The notes under the pieces: generated by a model
The model's input: the letters and a program-made list of their open reading frames with translations, nothing else
The model's database searches: none
What the model was told of the DNA's origin: nothing
Assembly: GCF_030815145.1 (NCBI RefSeq)
Contig: NZ_JAUSWJ010000001.1
Location: 2,852,001-2,916,000 of the forward strand
Length of the DNA stretch: 64,000 bases
Direction of reading: 5' to 3'
DNA from: Kaistia geumhonensis
GTDB taxonomy: Bacteria; Pseudomonadota; Alphaproteobacteria; Rhizobiales; Kaistiaceae
Program-made: the position numbers and the translations under genes
In this document: positions 27,406 to 34,789 of the stretch, in pieces
Layout: the number at the start of each line of letters is the position of its first letter
Position numbering within the stretch: the stretch's first letter is position 1

Positions 27406-28407
27406 TTGATCGAGAATGGTCGACAGGGTGGCACCTTCCTGGTGCATGACGCGGATTGGCAGACGCCCGCGATTACCGAGGCGCATGCCTATTGTCGCGC
27501 GTTCGAGTCGATGCCGGCGGCAGCTGGTGTCGCCTATCTCGCCTTTCCCTGGGCGACGCTCATCGACCAGATCCAGCAGGGCCGGGATTCGTCGCGGCTG
27601 CAGCAGGCTCTTGACGCACTCGCGGTGGTCGCGCGCGGCCATGATCGTGTCGTCACGGTCTGCCAACATGTCTTCATGGGTCTCTGCGGCCCGTTGTTCC
27701 GCCAGGCCGGCGTAACGGACATCTTCTGGGCGCATGCTCGGAAAGGACCTGTGGGCGAGGGGTTCGACGGCATCACGATCGCCCCCTTCCCGCTGTTCCC
27801 GGTCAACTCGCCGGGGCCGGAGGCGCGTTGCGTGCCGAAGCGGCATCTCTTCAGCTTCGTAGGCGCGCGTCCGAACCCGTTCTACATGGATGACGCGCGC
27901 CCTTTCATCTTCGACGAACTATCGGACGTGCCGGACGGCCTCGTGATTTCTCGCGACGAATGGCACTTTCATCAGGCTGTCTACGAGCACCAGATCCGCC
28001 AGACCGTCGCGGCGATCGAGGATCCGCTTCGCAACGCGGCCGCGGCCGAGTATCGGGAAGTGATGGCCGAGAGCATTTTCGTGCTCTGCCCGAGCGGAAC
28101 CGGCCCGAACAGCCTACGCCTCTGGGAGGCGATCGACTGCGGCGCGATCCCCGTGATCATTTCCCCGCTCTACGAGCCGCCCGGCGATCTGGCACTCTGG
28201 CGCCACGGAACGCTGAGCGCCGATGGAACCCGCGATGCGTTGCGACGGCTGCCGGGAATTCTGCAACGGCTCGCCGCCGACGAGGAGCGGCTTGCCCGGA
28301 TGCGTGGGCTGATCGGGGAGCTGCGAGCGCGCTACGGCTCGGATACCTTCGTCCACGACGTGGTCGCCCTCGCGCAGAGCCTAGCAGCGCGCCGCAATGC
28401 CGCCTGA
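27406..28407 (+). CDS. Exostosin-like (GT47-type) glycosyltransferase family protein
   Basis: About 333 residues resembling the exostosin family of glycosyltransferases: HLFSFVGARPNPFYMDDARPFIFDEL mid-protein and the C-terminal YREVMAESIFVLCPSGTGPNSLRLWEAIDCGAIPVIIS, the nucleotide-sugar-binding signature. The sugar and acceptor are unknown and no polysaccharide cluster surrounds it. The start is unclear: no ATG or GTG exists in frame. TTG at 27400 or 27406 is possible, the latter overlapping the stop of a 19-codon frame that begins at a GTG (27350) behind a strong GGGAGGAG. The upstream 130 bases are unusually AT-rich for the region, so lateral acquisition is possible. Confidence 0.75.
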   Translation: MIENGRQGGTFLVHDADWQTPAITEAHAYCRAFESMPAAAGVAYLAFPWATLIDQIQQGRDSSRLQQALDALAVVARGHDRVVTVCQHVFMGLCGPLFRQAGVTDIFWAHARKGPVGEGFDGITIAPFPLFPVNSPGPEARCVPKRHLFSFVGARPNPFYMDDARPFIFDELSDVPDGLVISRDEWHFHQAVYEHQIRQTVAAIEDPLRNAAAAEYREVMAESIFVLCPSGTGPNSLRLWEAIDCGAIPVIISPLYEPPGDLALWRHGTLSADGTRDALRRLPGILQRLAADEERLARMRGLIGELRARYGSDTFVHDVVALAQSLAARRNAA

Positions 28408-28472
28408 GCCGGCTGCTCGCGAAAGTTTTGTGTCATCGATGCCACGCCTGCCCTCAAGCTGACACGAATCGC

Positions 28473-28494
28473 GCTCACGATTTCGATCGTGAGC
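28473..28494. promoter_or_regulatory. Inverted repeat upstream of the ABC exporter pair
   Basis: GCTCACGA-TTTCGA-TCGTGAGC, a perfect 8-bp inverted repeat with a 6-base spacer, about 65 bases after the glycosyltransferase stop and 140 before the ABC gene. No T-run follows. It suits a dimeric repressor operator or an RNA hairpin. A shorter repeat AGTCT-N4-AGACT lies at 28620-28633, next to the start codon. Confidence 0.4.
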
Positions 28495-28636
28495 CTTAGC
28501 GATCTTGGATTGATCGATTCAGGGGCGCAAACTCCCACCCGCCGACCCCGGGCCGCGCCAGCGGTTCGAAGCCGACGTCTTTGTCCTCCGCCTTCCTCGT
28601 GGGGACCATCCGAAACGTCAGTCTGGACAGACTCCG

Positions 28637-30493
28637 GTGACACGCAGTGCTGCAACGCGCGCAGACGGGCGCGATAATCCGCTCGCCCATGTGAAGGCGG
28701 CGGAATGGGGGAAAGGTCTCGGGACGCTCTACCGGATCACCCGGTTGACGATGCGCCATCCCTGGCAGGCCGGCATCGCCATCCTGTCGACGATCATCGC
28801 CTGCACCTTCCAGCTCATCATTCCGCGGCTGCTCGGCCGCGCCGTCGACGAGGCGCAGGGCATCCTCAGCGCCGATACCGCCGTCGCCGCGCAGCATGCG
28901 CTGCTGGTCACGGCCGGAACGCTGCTCGGCGTCAGCATCCTTCGCGGCATCTTCACCATGGCGCAGAACTACTATGGCGACGCCGTCGGCCACCATCTCG
29001 GTTACGAGCTGCGCCTCGCCGCCTATGAAAAGCTGCAGCAGCTCTCCTTCTCCTTCCACGACCGCGTCCATACGGGCGATCTGATCACGCTCGGCATCCT
29101 CGACATCGAAGGTGTCCGGATGTTCTTCAACACCGGCCTCGTGCGCATGGTTCTCCTGACCATCCTGATCGGTTTCGGCGCCTTCATGCTGATCTCGACC
29201 GATCCGGTGCTCGGGCTGCTCAGCCTCTCCTTCGTCCCCTTCGTCGCATGGCGTTCGTCGGTCACGCAGCTTTTGCTGCGCTCGACCTGGCTCACCGTCC
29301 AGGAGAAGCTCGCGGTGCTGACGCGCGTCATGGACGAGAATCTCGGCGGCATTCGCGTCGTCCGCGCGTTCTCGGCCCAGGCTTTCGAGATGACGAAGTT
29401 CGACCGCATCTCAAGCGAGGCGCTGCAACTCGCCCATGAGCGCGTGCTGATCCGCGTGCGCAATACGAGCGCGATGAACTTCTCGTTCTTTGCGGCCATG
29501 GGGTTGGTGCTGTGGGTCGGCGGCGGCCGGGTGGCCAGCGGCTCGATGACGGTCGGCACGCTCGCCTCGTTCCTCACCTTCATGACCATCCTGCAGATGC
29601 CGGTCCGCCAGCTCGGCCTGATGGTCAACTCCTTCGCCCGCGCCTCGACCTGCGGCAGGCGGCTGTTCGAGCTGCTCGACCAGGAGGTGACGATCGCCGA
29701 CCGGCCGGGCGCCAGACCGCTCTCGATCACCGACGGAACGCTCGCCTTCGAGAATGTCGGCTTCGAATATCCGGGCACGGACAAGCCGGCGCTCGCCGAC
29801 ATCAGCTTCACCGCCCGCCGCGGCGAGACGATCGGCATCGTCGGCCCGCCGGGCAGCGGCAAGTCGACGCTCGCCCATCTCATCCCGCGCTTCTACGACG
29901 TGACCTCCGGCCGCATCACCATCGACGGTCAGGATATCCGCGACGTGACCGTCGAATCGTTGCGCCGGGCGGCCGGAGTGGTGCAGCAGGACGCGTTCCT
30001 GTTCACGACGACGATCGAGAACAATGTCGCCTATGGCGATCCATGGGCCGAGGAACACCGCATCGAGCGCGCCGCTGAATCGGCGCAGCTGCACGACTAT
30101 ATAGTCGGCCTGCCCTCCGGCTACGAAACGGTGGTCGGCGAGCGTGGCGCATCGCTCTCCGGCGGCCAGCGCCAGCGTCTCACCATCGCGCGCAGCCTCA
30201 TGCTGCATCAGAGCGTGCTCGTGCTCGACGATTCGACCGCCGCCGTCGATGCAGCGACCGAGCAGCGCATCCGCAGCGCGCTCCGCGTCCACGCCGCCGA
30301 CCGCGTCACGATCGTCATCTCGCATCGCCTGTCGTCGCTGATGCATGCCGATCAGATCCTGTTCATAGAGGACGGGCGGATCGTCGAGCGGGGCACGCAT
30401 GACGCGCTGGTCGCCGCCGGGGGCCGCTACCGCGCGCTCTACGATCTCCAGCTGCGGCCGGCCGAGGATGCGCTTCAGGGAGCGGCGGAGTGA
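28637..30493 (+). CDS. ABC exporter half-transporter, subunit with degenerate Walker B
   Basis: 618 residues: six-helix type-I exporter membrane domain (about 40-330) and a nucleotide-binding domain. Walker A GPPGSGKST near 403 and signature LSGGQ near 507 are normal, but Walker B reads VLVLDDSTAAVD, with Asp in place of the catalytic Glu. Its partner gene starts inside its stop codon (GTGA). This matches the degenerate-site subunit of heterodimeric exporters such as TM287/288 or BmrCD. The GTG start at 28637 has only a weak ribosome binding site. Substrate unknown; drug or lipid efflux is typical of the class. Confidence 0.92.
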   Translation: MTRSAATRADGRDNPLAHVKAAEWGKGLGTLYRITRLTMRHPWQAGIAILSTIIACTFQLIIPRLLGRAVDEAQGILSADTAVAAQHALLVTAGTLLGVSILRGIFTMAQNYYGDAVGHHLGYELRLAAYEKLQQLSFSFHDRVHTGDLITLGILDIEGVRMFFNTGLVRMVLLTILIGFGAFMLISTDPVLGLLSLSFVPFVAWRSSVTQLLLRSTWLTVQEKLAVLTRVMDENLGGIRVVRAFSAQAFEMTKFDRISSEALQLAHERVLIRVRNTSAMNFSFFAAMGLVLWVGGGRVASGSMTVGTLASFLTFMTILQMPVRQLGLMVNSFARASTCGRRLFELLDQEVTIADRPGARPLSITDGTLAFENVGFEYPGTDKPALADISFTARRGETIGIVGPPGSGKSTLAHLIPRFYDVTSGRITIDGQDIRDVTVESLRRAAGVVQQDAFLFTTTIENNVAYGDPWAEEHRIERAAESAQLHDYIVGLPSGYETVVGERGASLSGGQRQRLTIARSLMLHQSVLVLDDSTAAVDAATEQRIRSALRVHAADRVTIVISHRLSSLMHADQILFIEDGRIVERGTHDALVAAGGRYRALYDLQLRPAEDALQGAAE

Positions 30494-32382
30494 GCCTGCG
30501 CTCGGAAAAGACCATGATCGCTGGGGCGCCGCGCCCGGCCCGCGCCGTCGTCGGCTCCCATCGCGAGAAGGAGGAGATCTTCGGCGCCGTCTACGACCCG
30601 AAGATCGTCCGCCGCATCTGGAGCTTCGTCGCGCCCTATCGACGGCAGGTGATCATCTCGGTCGTCGCCGTGCTCGTCTTCACGGCGACGCAGCTCGCGA
30701 TCCCGCTCATCATCCGCACCGCCATCGACCGCGGCATGGCCGGCGGCATCGCCGACCATCGCGTCCTCGTCTGGTGCGCCGCCGCCTTCGCCGTCACCAT
30801 CCTCGTCAACTATGCCGCCAGCTACGTGCAGGAGACAGTGGTTGGCATTGCCGCCGAGCATGTGCTGTTCGACATGCGCCGCGCGATGTTCGGCCACCTG
30901 CAGCGCGTGTCGCTCTCCTTCATGGACAAGACCGAGGTCGGCCGGCTGATGTCGCGCCTGCAGGGCGACGTGAACTCGATGCAGGAGTTCATGGAGACCT
31001 CGGTTCTCTCGATCGGTGACATCGCGCTGCTCGTCGGCATCGTCGGGGTGCTGCTGTGGCTCGACCCGCGCCTCGGCCTCTTGACCATGGCGACCATGCC
31101 GATCCTCTTCATCGTGCGCCTGTTCTGGCTACCGCTCGCCAAGCAGTCCTTCATGGAGGCGCACGAGACGAGCTCGATCGCCAATGGCGCGCTCGCCGAA
31201 GGCATCCACGGGGTGCGCACGGTCCAGAACATGAGCCGGCAGCGGGTCAATTTCGAGCTCTACGACGAGAAGGTGCGCGCGCATCTCAACGCCAATCTCA
31301 AGGCCGCGAAATATGCGCAGGTCATGGTGCCGATCGTCGATACGCTCACCGGCATCGCCATGGCGACGGTCATTGTGGTCGGCGGCTCGATGGTGCTCGG
31401 CCGCACCCTCGATATCGGCGTCATGGTCGCCTTCCTCTTCTACATCCAGCGCTTCTTCGATCCGATCCGTTCGCTGACGCTGCAATACAGCGTCATGCAG
31501 CGCGCGATGGCGTCCGGGCAGCGGATATCGGAAGTGCTCGACGTGCCGGTCGACGTCACCGACAAGGCCGATGCGGCGCCGCTCCCGGACGACATGGACG
31601 GGTCGGTGGAGTTCCGTAGCGTCACCTTCGGCTACCGTCCCGGCCTGCCGGTGCTCAAGGACGTCTCCTTCCGCGTCAATCCGGGCGAGACCGTCGCGCT
31701 TGTCGGACCGACCGGCTCGGGGAAGACGAGCGCCATGGCGCTGGTGCACCGCTTCTACGATGTCTGGCAAGGCTCGGTCATGGTCGGCGGACGCGATGTC
31801 CGCGACGTCACGCAGGACTCGCTCGGCCGGCACATCGCCATGGTGCTGCAGGAGCCGTTCCTGTTCAGCGGCAGCATCTTCGACAATATCCGCTATCACA
31901 AGACCGAGGCCACGCGGGCCGCGGTCGTCGCGGCGGCGAAAGCGGTCGGCGCGCACGAGTTCATCATGCGCCTGCGCAAGGGCTACGACACCGATCTGGA
32001 GCAGCGGGGCAGCAACCTTTCGCAGGGGCAGCGCCAGCTGATCAGCTTCGCCCGCGCGCTGGTCGCCGACGCGAAGATCCTGGTTCTGGACGAGGCGACG
32101 GCGAATATCGACAGCTATACCGAGCGGCAGATCCAGCGGGCGCTCACGGTCCTGCTCGAGGGGCGCACCGGCCTCGTCATCGCCCACCGCCTGGCGACGA
32201 TCCGGGGTGCCGACCGCATCATCGTCCTCCAGAACGGATCGCTGCTCGAAAGCGGCAATCACGACGCCCTGATGCGCAAGAACGGGCTTTATGCCCGCCT
32301 CTACAGCATGAACTACGCCTCGTTCGACGATATCCCGGACGAGATGGTCAAGGGCGGGCTGCCGCCCCGCTCCACGAGCTGA
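30490..32382 (+). CDS. ABC exporter half-transporter, catalytic-site subunit
   Basis: 630 residues, type-I exporter half: membrane domain (about 55-340) with QRVSLSFMDKTEVGRLMSRLQGD, then Walker A GPTGSGKTS near 407 and Walker B ILVLDEATANID with the catalytic Glu. Its signature is LSQGQ rather than LSGGQ. In a head-to-tail heterodimer its changed signature would sit in the same site as the Glu-to-Asp Walker B of the upstream subunit, leaving one fully competent site. The GTG start overlaps the previous stop by 4 bases. Confidence 0.92.
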   Translation: MSLRSEKTMIAGAPRPARAVVGSHREKEEIFGAVYDPKIVRRIWSFVAPYRRQVIISVVAVLVFTATQLAIPLIIRTAIDRGMAGGIADHRVLVWCAAAFAVTILVNYAASYVQETVVGIAAEHVLFDMRRAMFGHLQRVSLSFMDKTEVGRLMSRLQGDVNSMQEFMETSVLSIGDIALLVGIVGVLLWLDPRLGLLTMATMPILFIVRLFWLPLAKQSFMEAHETSSIANGALAEGIHGVRTVQNMSRQRVNFELYDEKVRAHLNANLKAAKYAQVMVPIVDTLTGIAMATVIVVGGSMVLGRTLDIGVMVAFLFYIQRFFDPIRSLTLQYSVMQRAMASGQRISEVLDVPVDVTDKADAAPLPDDMDGSVEFRSVTFGYRPGLPVLKDVSFRVNPGETVALVGPTGSGKTSAMALVHRFYDVWQGSVMVGGRDVRDVTQDSLGRHIAMVLQEPFLFSGSIFDNIRYHKTEATRAAVVAAAKAVGAHEFIMRLRKGYDTDLEQRGSNLSQGQRQLISFARALVADAKILVLDEATANIDSYTERQIQRALTVLLEGRTGLVIAHRLATIRGADRIIVLQNGSLLESGNHDALMRKNGLYARLYSMNYASFDDIPDEMVKGGLPPRSTS

Positions 32383-32425
32383 GCGAACCGCCGGCGCGCT
32401 TGAGAATGGCGGCGGTCGTGGCACT

Positions 32426-32444
32426 ATTCGCTTCACCAGCGAAT
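32426..32444. promoter_or_regulatory. Inverted repeat upstream of the GGDEF gene
   Basis: ATTCGCT-TCACC-AGCGAAT, a perfect 7-bp inverted repeat with a 5-base spacer, about 45 bases after the exporter stop and 46 before the cyclase start. It may be an operator or a factor-independent hairpin without T-run. Confidence 0.35.
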
Positions 32445-32490
32445 CGGCCGGATATCGGTCTGGAGGTCCGGAGGGGGCGCAGCGCCGTTC

Positions 32491-33417
32491 ATGAACGACC
32501 TGCTGAAGAGACTTGCGGGACTGACCGGCTCGACGCCGGTTCTCGTCGCCGCCTATGACGGTTTCGATCGCCTCCGCTACGCCAATGCCGCATTCCGCTC
32601 GGCCTTCTTCATCGACGAGCGCGAGGAGCCGCTCTGGTCCGAGATCATGCGGCGCAACTTCTCGGCCCGGCGCGGCACGGTCATCCGTGCGCCGGATTTC
32701 GAGGAATGGCTTGTCGGCACCCAGTCGCGGCGCGGCAAGCTTGGCTTCCGCGCTTTCGAGACGGATCTCCATGACGGCCGCTGGCTCTGGATGACGGAGA
32801 CGGTCGAGGCCGACGGCTGGATGCTGTGCATCGCGTCCGACGTCACCTCGCTGCGCCCTGACGAGCGCACCGTGCGGCAGGACCGGGACTTCGCGATCAA
32901 GGCCTCGTTTACCGACGAGCTGACGGGCATCGCCAATCGCCGCTTCGTGTCGGGACGCATCGAGGAGATGATGGAGGCCGCAGAACCAGGTCGGCCGGCC
33001 GGGTGCGTAGCGCTTATCGATCTCGACCATTTCAAGGTCATCAACGACCGGTTTGGCCATGCGACCGGGGATGCGATCCTGAAAGACTTCGCCCGGCGCA
33101 TCCAGACGCAGGTGAGGCGCACGGACTGTTTCGGCCGGTTCGGCGGCGAGGAATTCGTTCTCGTCCTGCCGCATACCGGCCTCGAACAGGGGGTGCTCAT
33201 CCTCGAGCGCATGGCGAGCCTCATCCGCATGACACGCCCGCTGCCCGACCGGCCCGATCTCGCCTATACGTTTTCGGCCGGCGTCACCGCGGCGGAGGCC
33301 GGCGACAGCCCCGCCTCACTCTTTGCGCGGGCCGATGCGGCGCTCTACGCCGCCAAGCTCGCCGGTCGTGACCGCATCCGGATCTGGCGATCCGACGACA
33401 CGCAGATCGCCTCCTGA
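32491..33417 (+). CDS. PAS-GGDEF diguanylate cyclase
   Basis: 308 residues: a PAS-like N-terminal domain (about 15-125; VAAYDGFDRLRYANAAFRSAF) linked to a GGDEF domain that makes c-di-GMP. The active loop is GGEEF (218-222), with DELTGIANRR and LIDLDHFKVINDRFGHATGDAIL also intact. R209-D212 forms an RxxD inhibitory site five residues upstream, so product inhibition is expected. No transmembrane segment is visible, hence a cytosolic sensor; its ligand is unknown. Its stop codon directly abuts that of the convergent GFA gene. Confidence 0.94.
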   Translation: MNDLLKRLAGLTGSTPVLVAAYDGFDRLRYANAAFRSAFFIDEREEPLWSEIMRRNFSARRGTVIRAPDFEEWLVGTQSRRGKLGFRAFETDLHDGRWLWMTETVEADGWMLCIASDVTSLRPDERTVRQDRDFAIKASFTDELTGIANRRFVSGRIEEMMEAAEPGRPAGCVALIDLDHFKVINDRFGHATGDAILKDFARRIQTQVRRTDCFGRFGGEEFVLVLPHTGLEQGVLILERMASLIRMTRPLPDRPDLAYTFSAGVTAAEAGDSPASLFARADAALYAAKLAGRDRIRIWRSDDTQIAS

Positions 33418-33801
33418 TCAAGCCGGCGGCGGATCCTCGGCGTTCTGCGTGGCGTCGTGAACCGGGGCGAGCCAGGCCTCGCGCCGCTTGATCCAGCCCT
33501 CGTGCTGCGGTGCGCCGATCGTGGCCGGAGCCTCGTCGAGGCTGCCGAACCGCAGTTCGACATCGCGCTCGTGCAGCGAGAACAGCCGGCCGCCGCAATC
33601 GGGGCAGAAGCTTCGGCCCTTGTGAGTCGCGTAGCTGCCCTCGCAGGAAAAGGCCTCGATCGGCCATTTGGCATAGCTGACGAAAACGCTGCCGCTCTCC
33701 TTGCGGCAATCCGCGCAGTGGCAGATGCCGATCAGGAAGGGCTCGCCCTCGAGTTCGTAGCGCACACCGCCGCAGAGGCAGCCGCCGGTTCTCGTGGTCA
33801 T
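33418..33801 (-). CDS. GFA/CENP-V-type zinc protein
   Basis: 127 residues of the glutathione-dependent formaldehyde-activating (GFA/CENP-V) family. The zinc ligands are clear: GGCLCGGVRY near residue 7, ICHCADCRKESGS near 26-38 and FCPDCGGRL near 65. True S-(hydroxymethyl)glutathione synthase activity is doubtful for many members, so the reaction is left open. It is divergent from ku, and a GGAAC-N17-CGTT stress-type promoter lies just upstream, which suggests induction with the repair genes. Confidence 0.9.
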   Translation of the reverse strand: MTTRTGGCLCGGVRYELEGEPFLIGICHCADCRKESGSVFVSYAKWPIEAFSCEGSYATHKGRSFCPDCGGRLFSLHERDVELRFGSLDEAPATIGAPQHEGWIKRREAWLAPVHDATQNAEDPPPA

Positions 33802-33828
33802 CGTGGATCCTCCATCCTCGAAGTCTCC

Positions 33829-33859
33829 AACGACCGGCGCCGCGCCGCTGTTCCGGAAC
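33829..33859. promoter_or_regulatory. EcfG-type promoter(s) between GFA and ku, sharing a palindromic -35
   Basis: On the minus strand GGAAC (complement of 33850-33854), 17 bases, then CGTT (complement of 33829-33832) matches the alphaproteobacterial general-stress consensus and points to the GFA gene. GTTCCGGAAC (33850-33859) is a perfect palindrome, so GGAAC also faces ku on the plus strand. There, 16 bases on, the sequence is CATT (33876-33879), one mismatch from CGTT and 28 bases before the ku start. Confidence 0.55.
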
Positions 33860-33907
33860 GAAGGGTCCTGCCGTGCATTGACGACTCCGACGAAGCGGAG
33901 TCGACGC

Positions 33908-34777
33908 GTGGCGCCACGAGCGAACTGGAAAGGCCATCTGAAGATCGGCGAGCTCGCAGCCGCGGTCGCGCTCTATTCCGCCGCGACGACGTCCGATCGT
34001 GTCTCCTTCAACATGATCAACCGCAGGACCGGCCACCGGATCGAGCGGCATTTCGTCGACAGCGAGACGGGCGAGCCCGTCGATCGCGACGACCAGGTGA
34101 AGGGCTACGACACCGGCGGCGATCCGATCGTGTTCGAGCCGGAAGAGATCGCCGCCGCGATGCCCGAGAGCGACAAGACGATTGCGGTCGATGCGTTCAT
34201 CCCATGCGCCGAGATCGACGACATCTATCTCGACCGCAGCTACTACCTCGCCCCTGCCGACCGCCATGCCGAAGAGGCCTTCGCGCTGTTGCGGGAAGGG
34301 ATGCGGGCGGAGAAGGTGGCGGCGCTGGCGCGGGCGGTGCTGTTTCGGCGCGCCCGCCTGCTGCTCATCCGCCCCGAGGGCGACGGCATGATCGCGACCA
34401 CACTGCATTTCGCCTATGAGATGCGCTCGGCCGCCGAGGCCTTCGAGGGGATCGCCGAGCCCGCCATCGAGGGCGAGATGCTGGAACTCGCGGAGCACAT
34501 CATCCGCTCCAAGGCGGGCCGCTTTGATCCCGCCGCCTTCGACGACCGCTACGACGCGGCTCTGGCCGAGCTCGTGAAGGCCAAGATCGAGGGTCGGGAA
34601 CTGCCGAAGCCGAAGCCGGTCGAGCGGACCAAGTCGTCGGATCTGCTGGCGGCGCTCCGCGAGAGCGCCGGTGTCGGCGGCAAGCCGGGGCGGGGATCGG
34701 CCAAGGGCAGGACCGCCGCGAAGGGAGCGCCGCAGCGCAAGAGCCGGAGCGCGGCCACACGCCGAAAGGCCGGATGA
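33908..34777 (+). CDS. ku: Ku DNA-end-binding protein (first copy)
   Basis: 289 residues of bacterial Ku, the homodimeric ring that binds double-strand ends and recruits LigD for non-homologous end joining. The GTG at 33908 gives the family start VAPRANWKGHLKIGELA. Core stretches include VSFNMINRRTGHRIERHFVDSETG, DKTIAVDAFIPCAEIDDIY and AVLFRRARLLLIRPEGDGM. The C-terminus is a Lys/Arg-rich basic tail (about 250-289), probably DNA-binding. It is 12 bases upstream of ligD. It differs clearly from the second Ku at 37357-38169, so the two are old paralogues and may form separate or mixed rings. Confidence 0.95.
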   Translation: MAPRANWKGHLKIGELAAAVALYSAATTSDRVSFNMINRRTGHRIERHFVDSETGEPVDRDDQVKGYDTGGDPIVFEPEEIAAAMPESDKTIAVDAFIPCAEIDDIYLDRSYYLAPADRHAEEAFALLREGMRAEKVAALARAVLFRRARLLLIRPEGDGMIATTLHFAYEMRSAAEAFEGIAEPAIEGEMLELAEHIIRSKAGRFDPAAFDDRYDAALAELVKAKIEGRELPKPKPVERTKSSDLLAALRESAGVGGKPGRGSAKGRTAAKGAPQRKSRSAATRRKAG

Positions 34778-34789
34778 GGATCGCCCGCC

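Noticed and set aside
32417-32440. Sigma-54 promoter (TGGCAC) before the GGDEF gene
   Set aside because: The required GC at the -12 position is missing at correct spacing; the sequence there is instead an inverted repeat.
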